From Castellaniella denitrificans (lineage in GTDB: Bacteria > Pseudomonadota > Gammaproteobacteria > Burkholderiales > Burkholderiaceae_B): a DNA stretch of 64,000 nt. Of the stretch, positions 40,671-51,148 are shown one piece after another. The translations under genes and the position numbers were made by a program. The notes under the pieces are model-generated. The model saw only the letters and a list, made by a program, of their open reading frames with translations, was not told where the DNA came from and did no database searches. Numbering within the stretch: the first letter of the stretch is position 1; each line of letters begins with the position of its first letter. The stretch lies in contig NZ_JBHSEZ010000028.1 of NCBI RefSeq assembly GCF_042653765.1, positions 124,001-188,000 of the forward strand, in the 5' to 3' direction.

Positions 40671-42541
40671 ATGCGCCCCCAGAACCCGCCCGCCGCTTCG
40701 CGCGTCCAGCCGCGCCGCCCATCCGCCTGGGCGGTGCGCTGGCTGCTGGCGGTCGCGGGGATCGCCCTGCTGGCGGGGGCGCTCTGGGGCGCCGGCGCCT
40801 GGGCGCGGGACCGCGCCTTGCGGGACCTGGAATCGCAGGCCCGCGCCGCGGCGCAGCTGAGCCTCACCGCGCTGGGCCACAAGCTCGACAAGTTCCGCGC
40901 CATTCCGCGCGTGCTGGCGCAGGACACGGCCCTGGGAGCCGTGCTGGAATCCCCCACGCCGCGCGCGCTGGAGGACCTGAGCCGCCGGCTGGAGGCGCTG
41001 GGCCGGGAACTGGGGCCTTCCGTCCTCTACGTGCTGGACGCGACCGGCTGGACGGTGTCGGCGAGCAACTGGCGCGAACCGGATTCCTTCGTCGGCCACG
41101 ACTACCGCTTCCGGCCATATTTCAAGGATGCGATGGCCGCCCGTGACGCCGCGCATTTCGCCCTCGGGGTGGTGAGCCACGAGGCGGGCCTGTACCTGTC
41201 GCGCCGGATCGACGGGGCGCGGGGCCCGCTGGGCGTGGTCGTGCTCAAGATCGGCTTCCAGGACCTGGAGTCCGCCTGGGCCCGCAGCGGCATGCCGCAA
41301 TTCGTCACCGACGACCGCCAGGTGGTGCTGCTGGGCTATCCGGAGGACTGGCATTACCGGGTGGCGCGGCCGATGTCGCCGGTCGAGGCCGTCCAGGTCC
41401 GCGCCAGCCTGCAGTTCGGCGCGGCGCCCCTGGACCCGCTGCCCCTGGATCCGATGCTGGTGGACCGGAACCTGTCCCCGGCACCCCTGCTGCGCCTGAC
41501 GCGCGCGGCGGCCGGCCTGGAGAAGGGCACGCAGGTCCTGCACGTCGAACAGCCGCTGGCGCGCATGGACGGCTGGCGCCTGCACCTGCTCAAGCCGGTG
41601 TCGGCCGCGCTGGCCCAGGCCGCGCTGGCCGCCCAGGCGCTGACCCTCCTGGTCCTGGCCGCCCTGGCCATGGCGGGGTGGTGGGCCGCGCAGCGCAGGC
41701 GCCGCGCCCGGGCGCTGCTGGCCGCGCGCGACGCGCTCGAAGCCGAGGTCCGCGCGCGCACCGGCGAGCTGCGGCATGCCAACGAGCGGCTGCGCGCCGA
41801 GATCGACGAGCGCCGCCGCGCGGAGGCGCGCCTGCACGAAATGCAGGACGAACTGGTCCAGGCCAACAAGCTGTCGCTGCTGGGGCAGGTCGCCGCGGGC
41901 GTGGCGCACGAGATCAACCAGCCGGTCGGGGCGATCCGGACCTACGCCGATAACGCCGGCGAATTCCTGCGGCGCGGCCAGGCCGACCGCGCGCGCGAGA
42001 ACCTGTCGACGATCGCCCGCCTGACCGAGCGGATCGGCGGCATCACGCAGGAACTGCGAGCGTTTTCGCGCAAGCGGGCGGCGTGCGTCGAATCCGTCGA
42101 GCTCGACGCGGCCCTGGACGGCGCGCTGATGCTGGCCGGGCCGCGCCTGGGCCGGCAGGGCGTGCGCCTGGAGGACGGGCGCGCCGGGCGGCCTTCGCCC
42201 CGGGTGCGGGCGGACGCCATGCGCCTGGAGCAGGTCTTCGTCAATCTGCTGCACAACGCGCTGGAGGCCCTCGCGGACACCGCGCGGCCCCGCGTGCGCC
42301 TGAGCGTGGAGCGTGGCGATGGACGGGTCCGGGTGCGGATCGAGGACAACGGGCCGGGCATCGACCCGGCCGCGCGCGAGCGCCTGTTCACGCCGTTCTT
42401 CACCACCCGGGCGCAGGGCGTGGGACTGGGCCTGGTGATCTCGCGCGACATCCTGGCCGAGTTCGGCGGCACGCTGGCAGCGCTCGACGCCCCGGAGGGC
42501 GCGGTGTTCGAGGTGGGGCTGGAAGCGATGGGGGACGAGGA

Positions 42542-42545
<4 letters not shown>
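40671..42545 (+). CDS. dctB: C4-dicarboxylate sensor histidine kinase DctB
   Basis: Membrane sensor kinase activating DctD, 624 residues. An N-terminal helix (about 24-43), a periplasmic double-PAS-type sensor (SVLYVLDATGWTVSASNW; FVGHDYRFRPYFKDAM; LGVVSHEAGLYLSRRIDG), a second helix near 315-342, a coiled segment and the kinase core follow. The phosphorylated His413 is in GVAHEINQPVGAIRTYADN; the ATPase has NLLHNALEAL, IEDNGPGI and GVGLGLVISRDI. The ATG at 40671 falls right after the DctD sites. Overlaps dctD by 4 bp. Confidence 0.94.
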
Positions 42546-43930
<1,385 letters not shown>

Positions 43931-44858
43931 TCCCGGCCTTCCGGCCGCCGTGCGGCCGCGCGGCCCTGTTCCCAGGCGCGCTGGCGGAACGCGCGCGGCG
44001 ATTCCCCGGCCGCCTTGCGGAAGAAGCGCGTGAAATGGGCGGGCTCGGAAAAACCCAGGGCATCCGAGATCTCGCCGATGGTCATCGAGGTATACACCAG
44101 GCTGCGGCCGGCTTCCAGCGCCAGCCGTTCGTGGATCAGCTGCAGCGGGGATTTGCCGGCGTGGGCGCGGGTGATCACGTTCAGGTGGGCGGCGGTCATG
44201 CCCATCCGGTCCGCGTACCAGGCCACGTCGTGGTGCGCGGCGTACGAGGCTTCCAGCAGCTCGCCGAAGCGGGTGTGGTGCTCCAGGCCCCGGGCGCGGG
44301 GCGGGCCGTCGGGTTCCGCGCCGGGGCGGCGGCTGCGCAGCCGCGCGTAGATCAGCGTCAGCCAGGCCTCGATCCGCGCGTCGCGGAAATCGTCCTGGGA
44401 CAGGTAATGGGCGTTCAGGTGCGCGAAGGCGTCGCGCAGGCCCGCGCCGGCGCCGCGCTCGAGGGCGTGGATGACGGGCTGCGACGGCAGGGCGGCCCGC
44501 GGCCCCAGCAACTGGACCAGGCGCGCCAGCAAGGGATAGGCGATCGTCACGACGTGGCCGGCGCAGTCCTCGTCGAACTCGAAGCCATGCACGAAGGCCT
44601 GCGGCACCTCGACGATCACCGGGCCGGCCACGGCATGGCGCGCTTCGTCCAGGCAGACGACGGCCCGGCCCCGGTGCAGGTAGAGGATCTGATAGAGGCC
44701 CGAATGACGGTGGGGCCGGATATGCCAATTGTGCAAGCGGCTGCGCGAGGCGATGGTTTCGCAATGCACCCGTTCCGAACGGGCCCATTCCTCCTGCCCG
44801 CCGTAGAGTTTGAAGATCGGCGCATGATCGAAATATTTCATATTGGTAATTTTAATCC

Positions 44859-44872
44859 TCAAAAGTCCATTC
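44859..44872 (+). promoter_or_regulatory. Shared AraC-type motif, copy 1 (pobR-pobA region)
   Basis: TCAAAAGTCCATTC, preceded by TTTTAA three bases earlier, lies 18 bp from the pobR start. The identical 14-mer with the same TTTTAA lead occurs at 47173-47186 in front of the second AraC gene, in the same orientation. Likely a common binding site for these two paralogous regulators. Confidence 0.55.
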
Positions 44873-45005
44873 AAAAAGAGGACGGGATGGCGCACCATCT
44901 GTTCCGTGCCTGGAACCCGGGAAAACGCGGGATCGGACCCGGGCCGCTGGTTCCATGCCCGCCTGGCCGCCAGGGGGCGCACTGATCGAGAGCAGAGGAG
45001 AGAAC

Positions 45006-46190
45006 ATGAACATGAAGACACGAGTCGCCATCATCGGCGCGGGCCCCTCGGGGCTGCTGCTGGGCCAACTGCTGCATCGCTGCGGCATCGACAATGTGAT
45101 CCTGGAGCGCCACACGCCGGACTACGTGCTGGGCCGCATCCGCGCCGGCGTGCTGGAATACGGCTTCGTCGACCTGATGCGCGAGGCCGGCGTGTCCGAA
45201 CGCATGGACCGCGAGGGCCTGGTGCACCACGGCATCACCCTGGCCTTCCAGGGGCGGCGCGAGCACGTCGACCTGAAGGGCCTGACCGGCCAGTCGGTTC
45301 TGGTCTACGGGCAGACGGAAGTCACGCGCGACCTGATGGACGCCCGCAAGGCGAGCGGCGCGCCCATCTGCTACGAGGCCGAGGACGTGCAACTGCACGA
45401 TTTCCTGGACGGCAAGCCGCGCGTCACCTTCACCCACCAGGGCCAGAAAAAGACGCTGGAATGCGACTACATCGCCGGCTGCGACGGTTTCCACGGCGTC
45501 TCGCGCAAGTCGGCGCCCAAGGACAAGATCAAGGAATTCGAGCGCGTGTATCCCTTCGGCTGGCTGGGCCTGATGTCCGACACGCCGCCCGTCGAGGACG
45601 AACTGATCTACGTCCACAATCCGCGCGGCTTCGCGCTGTGCAGCATGCGCTCGCACACGCGCAGCCGCTACTACATCCAGTGCAGCCTGGCCGAGCACGT
45701 CGAGGAATGGTCCGACGACCGCTTCTGGACGGAACTGGCCGCCCGGCTGCCCGAGGACGTGGCGGGCAAGCTGGTGACCGGGCCTTCGATCGAGAAGAGC
45801 ATCGCGCCGCTGCGCAGCTTCGTGGCCGAGCCGATGAAGTTCGGCAACCTGTTCCTGGTGGGCGACGCCGCCCACATCGTGCCGCCCACCGGCGCCAAGG
45901 GCCTGAACCTGGCCTCCAGCGACGTGTACACGCTCTACCACGCGCTGCGCGGGGCCTGCCTGGACGGGCGTCCGGAACTGCTGGACCGCTACTCGGAAAT
46001 CGCCCTGCGCCGCGTCTGGAAGGCCGAACGCTTTTCCTGGTGGATGAGCATGCTGCTGCACACCTTCGACGACGACGCCTTCAGCCAGCGCATCCAGAAG
46101 GCCGAGCAGGACTACTACACTAGCACCCGGGCCGGCCTGACCACGATCGCGGAAAACTACGTCGGCCTGCCCTACGAGCCGGTGGTCTGA
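45006..46190 (+). CDS. pobA: 4-hydroxybenzoate 3-monooxygenase
   Basis: FAD monooxygenase turning 4-hydroxybenzoate into protocatechuate with NADPH and O2. 394 residues, the family length. The FAD motif VAIIGAGPSGLLLGQLLHR, the RIRAGVLEYG segment, the DG motif in YIAGCDGFHGVSR and the second FAD contact FLVGDAAHIVPPTGAKGLNL are diagnostic. ATG 45006 has an AGAGGAGA site. Controlled presumably by the divergent PobR-like gene. Its product feeds the protocatechuate 4,5-cleavage pathway encoded further along. Confidence 0.95.
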   Translation: MNMKTRVAIIGAGPSGLLLGQLLHRCGIDNVILERHTPDYVLGRIRAGVLEYGFVDLMREAGVSERMDREGLVHHGITLAFQGRREHVDLKGLTGQSVLVYGQTEVTRDLMDARKASGAPICYEAEDVQLHDFLDGKPRVTFTHQGQKKTLECDYIAGCDGFHGVSRKSAPKDKIKEFERVYPFGWLGLMSDTPPVEDELIYVHNPRGFALCSMRSHTRSRYYIQCSLAEHVEEWSDDRFWTELAARLPEDVAGKLVTGPSIEKSIAPLRSFVAEPMKFGNLFLVGDAAHIVPPTGAKGLNLASSDVYTLYHALRGACLDGRPELLDRYSEIALRRVWKAERFSWWMSMLLHTFDDDAFSQRIQKAEQDYYTSTRAGLTTIAENYVGLPYEPVV

Positions 46191-47119
46191 CCCGTGGCCT
46201 GGTCTGCGCCGGGCGCCAGCGCCCGGCGGCGGAAATCCTTGGGCGACACGCCCGCCAGCCGCTTGAAGAAGCGCGTGAAATAGCCCGGGTCCGCGAATCC
46301 GAGCGAATCGGAGATCGCGCCGATGGTGCGCGGCGTGTAGATCAGTTCGCGGCGGGCCTCCAGCAGCAGCCGTTCGTGGATCAGCTCCAGCGCCGACTTG
46401 CCCGCCAGGGCCTGGACGATGGCGTTCAGGTGGGCGGGCGTCACGCCGATGCGCTGCGCGTACCAGGCCACCCGGTGCTGGCGGGCGTGGTGTTCCTCGA
46501 TCATCCGCGCGTAGCGCGCCAGGTGCTGGCTGCCGGGATCGGCCCCCGTGGCGGCCGTGCCGGCGGGATAGCCCTGACGGTGGATCCAGACCAGGATGCC
46601 CGACAGCAGCGATTCCAGCAGCGGACCGCGCTGCGGGCTGTGCAGGCCGCGGTATTCGCGGTCCAGCTGGTGGAAGCTCAGGGCCGCGTGCCGGCCGGAC
46701 TCGTCCGTGTCCAGCGTCAGCACGGCGGGATCGGTGGCGGCGCTCAGGGCCAGTCCGAAGCGCGCGCACAGCCCGTGCAGCAGCGCGTAGGTGAGCGTCA
46801 GGATGTAGCCGCCCGAGCCGGGGCGGAAGATGAATTCGTGGACCACCCGCTGCGGCACCAGCACCAGCTGCCCGGGCCCCAGCGTGCGCGCCTGCCCGTC
46901 CAGCAGCACCGTGACTTCGCCCGATTCCAGGAACAGCACCTGGAACAGGTCCGTGTGCTTGTGGGCCGCCACATGCCAATTGTGCAATCTTTCCTGCGCC
47001 GCGATGGTTTCGCAGTAGAGCGGGTCCGAGGCCGTCCAGACGTTGCCGTAGCCGTACAGCTTGTAGATGGGAATGGCGGTGTGGTCGCGGGCCGGGGGCG
47101 CCGGGGTGAGGGGCTCCAT
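46172..47119 (-). CDS. AraC-family regulator, PobR-like paralogue
   Basis: 315 residues, clearly related to the protein at 43876-44841: cupin part (YCETIAAQERLHNWHVAAHK) and C-terminal HTHs (VAWYAQRIGVTPAHLNAIVQ; TIGAISDSLGFADPGYFTRF). ATG 47119 follows GGGAGGA. It is divergent from the ligAB-like genes at 47273 and probably controls them, given the shared 14-bp motif. Its 3' end overlaps the end of pobA by 19 bp in antisense. Ligand unknown; an aromatic acid is likely. Confidence 0.85.
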   Translation of the reverse strand: MEPLTPAPPARDHTAIPIYKLYGYGNVWTASDPLYCETIAAQERLHNWHVAAHKHTDLFQVLFLESGEVTVLLDGQARTLGPGQLVLVPQRVVHEFIFRPGSGGYILTLTYALLHGLCARFGLALSAATDPAVLTLDTDESGRHAALSFHQLDREYRGLHSPQRGPLLESLLSGILVWIHRQGYPAGTAATGADPGSQHLARYARMIEEHHARQHRVAWYAQRIGVTPAHLNAIVQALAGKSALELIHERLLLEARRELIYTPRTIGAISDSLGFADPGYFTRFFKRLAGVSPKDFRRRALAPGADQATGQTTGS

Positions 47120-47172
47120 GGCGTCCTCCCGATGATGGGTGCCGATATCCGCGAAATGTACATTTTTAAAAA

Positions 47173-47186
47173 TCAAAAGTCCATTC
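47173..47186 (+). promoter_or_regulatory. Shared AraC-type motif, copy 2
   Basis: The same TCAAAAGTCCATTC as at 44859-44872, also led by TTTTAA-N3. Here it sits 53 bp from the second AraC gene and 86 bp before the LigA-like start. Confidence 0.55.
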
Positions 47187-47272
47187 TCCAACGATCCGTC
47201 CTGCGTCACCATGAGGCTGTCCGTTCCCGCCGCGACACCGGCGCGGCGGCTTCGATTCCAAGGAGACATCTC

Positions 47273-47632
47273 ATGACAGCAGCCACACGCAAGCGCCGGC
47301 GGGAAATCCCCGGCACCGTGATCTTCGACGGCGACCTGGCCCGCATCGGCTACGCCCTGAACCGCATGTGCTTCAGCTTCAACTCGGCCGAGTGCCGCGA
47401 AGCCTTCCTGCGGGACGAGGAAGCCTACATGACGCGCTACCACCTGACGGATGCGCAGAAGGAAGCCGTGCGCAGCCGCCAGGTCCTGCGCATGATCGCC
47501 GCCGGGGGGCACCCCTACTACCTGGCCAAGCTGGCCGGGATCTTCGGCCTGGACATGCAGGACATCGGCGCCCAGCAGACGGGCGTCACCAAAGAGGCCT
47601 TCCAGGCCAAACTCATCGCGGCGGGAGCTTGA
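47273..47632 (+). CDS. LigA-like small subunit of an extradiol dioxygenase
   Basis: 119 residues of the protocatechuate 4,5-dioxygenase alpha type (GTVIFDGDLARIGYALNRMC; REAFLRDEEAYMTRYHLTDA; GGHPYYLAKLAGIFG). Shorter and clearly different from the second copy at 61988-62380, which is close to the recalled Sphingobium LigA. It forms a pair with the LigB-like gene 2 bp downstream; AAGGAGA precedes the ATG. The substrate could be protocatechuate or another 3,4-dihydroxylated acid such as gallate or a methylated gallate. Confidence 0.85.
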   Translation: MTAATRKRRREIPGTVIFDGDLARIGYALNRMCFSFNSAECREAFLRDEEAYMTRYHLTDAQKEAVRSRQVLRMIAAGGHPYYLAKLAGIFGLDMQDIGAQQTGVTKEAFQAKLIAAGA

Positions 47633-47634
47633 TC

Positions 47635-48486
47635 ATGGCGCACATCATCGGCAGCATCAGCACGTCCCACGTGCCGGCCATCGGCGGGGCGCTGGCCCGC
47701 CAGAAACAGCAGGATCCGTACTGGAAGCCCTTCTTCGACGCCTACGGCAAGGCGCGCGAATGGCTGGGGCGCGAGCGCCCGGACGTGGTGGTCATCCTGC
47801 ACAACGACCACGGCCTGAACTTCTTCCTCGACAAGATGCCGACCTTCGCGGTGGGCGCCGCGGACGTCTACAAGAACGCCGACGAAGGCTGGGGCATTCC
47901 GCCGCTGGCGGCGGCGCGCGGCTGCGTGGACCTGTCCTGGCACATCGTCGAGACCCTGGTCGAGGACGAGTTCGACATCACCACCTGCCAGGAAGCCCTG
48001 ATCGACCACTCGGTGTCGCTGCCCCTGGCGCTGCTCTGGCCGGAAGGCAAGGAAGCCGGCGAATGGCCGGTGGAGATCGTGCCGGTGTGCATCAACACCG
48101 TCCTCGCGCCGTATCCGTCGGCCGCGCGCTGCTACCGGCTGGGCCAGTCGCTGCGCCGCGCCATCGAATCCTGGGACGACGACCGGCGCGTGCTGGTGAT
48201 CGCCAGCGGCGGCCTGTCGCACCAGCTCGACGGCGAGCGCGCCGGCTTCATCAACAAGCCCTTCGACCTGCAGTTCATGGACAGCATGGTGGACGATCCG
48301 ACCTGGATCACCCAGTACTCCAACGACGAACTGGTCGAACTCACCGGCACCCAGGGCATCGAGCTGCTGATGTGGGTGGCGGCGCGCGGCGCCCTGGACG
48401 ACACGCCGGTCAAGCGGCACCACGCGCATTACCACGTGCCGATCTCCAATACGGCGACCGGACTGCTGGTGCTGGAACCGGCGTAA
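47635..48486 (+). CDS. LigB-like catalytic subunit of an extradiol dioxygenase
   Basis: Class III extradiol ring-cleavage enzyme, 283 residues. Iron-binding and catalytic histidines sit in STSHVPAIGG (His12) and VVILHNDHGLNFF; other conserved blocks are PTFAVGAADVYKNADEGWG, IASGGLSHQLDGERAGFINK and the end HYHVPISNTATGLLVLEP. It differs widely from the LigB copy at 62377-63246, so the two pairs are not a recent duplication. Paired with the preceding LigA-like subunit and next to pobA, suggesting a role on the 4-hydroxybenzoate/protocatechuate branch or a related acid. Confidence 0.88.
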   Translation: MAHIIGSISTSHVPAIGGALARQKQQDPYWKPFFDAYGKAREWLGRERPDVVVILHNDHGLNFFLDKMPTFAVGAADVYKNADEGWGIPPLAAARGCVDLSWHIVETLVEDEFDITTCQEALIDHSVSLPLALLWPEGKEAGEWPVEIVPVCINTVLAPYPSAARCYRLGQSLRRAIESWDDDRRVLVIASGGLSHQLDGERAGFINKPFDLQFMDSMVDDPTWITQYSNDELVELTGTQGIELLMWVAARGALDDTPVKRHHAHYHVPISNTATGLLVLEPA

Positions 48487-48508
48487 ACGCGCCCCCGGTC
48501 CGGCCGGG

Positions 48509-49228
48509 TCAGGCCGCCAGCCCCCGCCGCGCCAGCCAGTCCGTGATCGCGGACAGGCAGGCCGCGGGCGCCTCGAACGGCGCCATGTGGCCGGCGCCCT
48601 CGATGGCTTCCAGGGCCGCGTCCGGCACCCTGGAAGCCATGTCCGCGTGGCGGTCGAGCGGGCTCCAGCGGTCCTCGGTGCCGCTCATGAGCAGCACGGG
48701 GCAGGCGATGCGGCCCAGCAGTTCCGTCGCGTCGGGCCGCTCGATCAGGGCCTGGATCTGGCCGGCGAACGAGTCCGGCGTCGAGCGCAGGACCATCGCG
48801 CGCATCCTGGCCATCAGGGCGGCGTCGTCCCGGGTCCGGGGCGCGATCATGCCGTCGAGCCAGCCGTCGGCGATGGCCTGGATGCCGCCCGCCCGGGCGG
48901 CGCGCACCAGGGCCGTGCGTTTTTCGGTCTCGCCTTCGCCCAGTCCCCGGTAGCCCGTGTTCATCAGGATCAGGGCGCGGCAGCGCGCCGGCGCCTGGCG
49001 CGCCATTTCCAGGGCGACGCGTCCGCCCATCGAATGCCCCGCCACGATCAGCGGTCCGGCCGTGCGGGCCAGCACGTCGCGCGCCGCCCCGGGCAGGGAG
49101 CCGATGCCGCTCAGGTTCGCGGCCAGGACGTGGCCCAGGCGCGAAAGCGGACCGATGAAATCGGTCCAGGTGTCCGCGTCGCACAGCAGGCCGTGCAGCA
49201 GGACGAAGGTGGGGCGCGTATCGTTCAT
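48509..49228 (-). CDS. Alpha/beta hydrolase
   Basis: 239 residues with the alpha/beta hydrolase fold: oxyanion-region VLLHGLLCDADTW, nucleophile elbow VAGHSMGGRVAL with Ser66, acid in LLMSGTEDRWSPLDRHADM and the late histidine IEGAGHMAPFEAP. Substrate unknown. It lies in the catabolic cluster on the minus strand, divergent from the MarR gene, so hydrolysis of an aromatic ester or a lactone such as an enol-lactone is possible but unproven. Confidence 0.8.
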   Translation of the reverse strand: MNDTRPTFVLLHGLLCDADTWTDFIGPLSRLGHVLAANLSGIGSLPGAARDVLARTAGPLIVAGHSMGGRVALEMARQAPARCRALILMNTGYRGLGEGETEKRTALVRAARAGGIQAIADGWLDGMIAPRTRDDAALMARMRAMVLRSTPDSFAGQIQALIERPDATELLGRIACPVLLMSGTEDRWSPLDRHADMASRVPDAALEAIEGAGHMAPFEAPAACLSAITDWLARRGLAA

Positions 49229-49404
49229 GAAGACTCCTGGAAATGACGGCGGGGGATGGATGCGTGCGCGGTCCGCGCCGGCCGGTTCGCGCGGCGGGCG
49301 CGGTCTGGACGATAATCCGGGTTGATGGAAAAAGGGCGCGGGGGCGGCGCCCGTCCGTATCCTTTTCCGGCCGCGCGCCCGGCGGCTTCCGGCGAGATGC
49401 GCGC

Positions 49405-49923
49405 ATGCCCGATCCGATCCTGCGAGAACCTCTTTACACCCAGCCCGGCCACCTGCTGCGCCGCGCGCAGCAGATTTCCGCCTCGATCTTCCACGACGAG
49501 ATCGGCAGCCGGGTCACGCCCATGCAGTATGCCGTGTTGTGCGTGCTGCTGGACAATCCCGGGGTCGACCAGGTGTCCGTGGCGGGGCTGGCGGCCATCG
49601 ACACGTCCACGGCGGCCAGCGTGGCGATGCGGCTGGAGGAAAAAGGCCTGCTGTCCCGGCGGGTGGACCCGGCGAACCGCCGCCAGCGGATCCTGACGCT
49701 GACCGACCGGGGGCGGGACCTGCTGCTGGAACTCAACGACGCCATCGGCCGCCTGCACCGGCGCATCTTCGAGAAATTCTCGCCCCGGGAAGAGGCCCGG
49801 TTCATGGAACTGCTGCAGAAGCTGGTGGACGTGAACAACCACCAGAGCCGGGCGCCGCTGACGGCGGCGCGGTCCGGGCTGGCCGGAAGCCCCGCTGAAG
49901 ACCCTGTTCCAGGCGGGGTCTAA
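49405..49923 (+). CDS. MarR-family transcriptional regulator
   Basis: 172 residues, a dimeric winged-helix repressor. SVAGLAAIDTSTAASVAMRL is the recognition helix region, EKGLLSRRVDPANRRQRILT the wing with the family Asp-Arg pattern, and the flanking helices form the dimer interface. Start ATG 49405 taken because upstream codons are Arg/Gly-rich noise. It is directly upstream of vanAB on the same strand; many Burkholderiales use MarR-type regulators for hydroxycinnamate or vanillate genes, so it is a candidate van regulator. Confidence 0.85.
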   Translation: MPDPILREPLYTQPGHLLRRAQQISASIFHDEIGSRVTPMQYAVLCVLLDNPGVDQVSVAGLAAIDTSTAASVAMRLEEKGLLSRRVDPANRRQRILTLTDRGRDLLLELNDAIGRLHRRIFEKFSPREEARFMELLQKLVDVNNHQSRAPLTAARSGLAGSPAEDPVPGGV

Positions 49924-49976
49924 GGGTAAGCACCGATATGGCATCGTCGTCGGAGAAAATAGGATATCCCTAAATG

Positions 49977-49990
49977 TTCAGTGTACTGAA
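49977..49990. promoter_or_regulatory. Palindrome upstream of vanA
   Basis: TTCAGT-GT-ACTGAA (perfect 6-bp arms) lies in the AT-rich part of the MarR-vanA gap, 68 bp before vanA. GGATATCC at 49962-49969 is a second palindrome. Either may be the operator of the adjacent MarR regulator. Confidence 0.45.
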
Positions 49991-50057
49991 TATTCTTTCG
50001 AACGACGAACGACATACGGAGCCGCACGATCGCGGGCGGCCCGCCAGGAGACCGACG

Positions 50058-51095
50058 ATGTTCCCCATGAATGCCTGGTACGTGGCCTGCACGCCCGACG
50101 AAATCGCGGACAAACCCCTGGGCCGCACGATCTGCGGCCAGCCCGTCGCGCTCTACCGGGGCGCCCAGGGCCGGGTCGCGGCGCTGGAGGATTTCTGTCC
50201 CCACCGGGGGGCCGCGCTGTCGCTGGGCTCGGTCGTGGACGGCAACCTGATGTGCGGCTACCATGGCCTGGTCATGGGCTGCGACGGCAAGGCCGTCTCC
50301 ATGCCCAGGCAGCGGGTGGGCGGCTTCCCCTGTATCCGCAGCTACCCGGTGGTCGAGCGGCACGGCTTTGTCTGGATCTGGCCGGGCGATCCCGCGCTGG
50401 CCGACGAGTCCGCCATTCCCGACCTGTTCTGGGCCGGCCATCCGGAATGGGCCTACGGCGGGGGGCTTTATCATATCGGCTGTGATTACCGGCTGATGAT
50501 CGACAACCTGATGGACCTGACCCACGAGGCCTACGTGCACACCGACAGCATCGGCCAGGGCGAGATCGACGAGGCGCCGGTCCAGACCCGCGTGGAAGGC
50601 GACCAGATCGTCACCAGCCGCGTCATGCACGGCATCGTCGCGCCGCCTTTCTGGCAGGCGGCCATGCGGGCCCACGGCCTGGACGACCAGGCGCCGGTCG
50701 ACCGCTGGCAGATGTCGCGGTTCACCGCACCGGGCCATGTGCTGATCGACGTGGGCGTGGCACTGGCGGGCAAGGGCGGCTTCGACGCCGATCCCCGCGA
50801 CAAGGTCTCGGCGGTCGTCGTGGATTTCATGACGCCCGAGACCGAGTCCTCGCACTGGTATTTCTGGGGCATGGCCCGCCACTTCCAGCCCGGCGACGCC
50901 GCCCTGACCGATGCGATCCGCGAAGGGCAGGGCAGGATCTTCAGCCAGGATCTGGCCGTGCTGGAGGCGCAGCAGCGCAACCAGCGCAATTTCCCCGGCC
51001 GCCGGCTGCTGGCGCTGAACATCGACGCCGGCGGCGTGCGGGCGCGGCGCGTCCTGGACGATCTGGTCCAGGCCGAGGCCGCGGCCGCCGGCTGA
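50058..51095 (+). CDS. vanA: Vanillate O-demethylase oxygenase subunit
   Basis: Rieske non-heme iron oxygenase removing the methyl group of vanillate to give protocatechuate and formaldehyde. 345 residues. Rieske ligands Cys47, His49, Cys66 and His69 (DFCPHRGAALSLG; LMCGYHGLVMG); mononuclear iron histidines His156 and His161 in LMDLTHEAYVHTDSIG. ATG 50058 chosen with CAGGAG upstream. Paired with the reductase 53 bp downstream. Related O-demethylases (for example on veratrate or syringate) are possible, but the vanAB pairing and pathway context favour vanillate. Confidence 0.9.
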   Translation: MFPMNAWYVACTPDEIADKPLGRTICGQPVALYRGAQGRVAALEDFCPHRGAALSLGSVVDGNLMCGYHGLVMGCDGKAVSMPRQRVGGFPCIRSYPVVERHGFVWIWPGDPALADESAIPDLFWAGHPEWAYGGGLYHIGCDYRLMIDNLMDLTHEAYVHTDSIGQGEIDEAPVQTRVEGDQIVTSRVMHGIVAPPFWQAAMRAHGLDDQAPVDRWQMSRFTAPGHVLIDVGVALAGKGGFDADPRDKVSAVVVDFMTPETESSHWYFWGMARHFQPGDAALTDAIREGQGRIFSQDLAVLEAQQRNQRNFPGRRLLALNIDAGGVRARRVLDDLVQAEAAAAG

Positions 51096-51148
51096 GGACC
51101 TTATGGAGGGTCCGGCATGTCCGCCGGGCCGATTGGAAAGAGAAAGAC

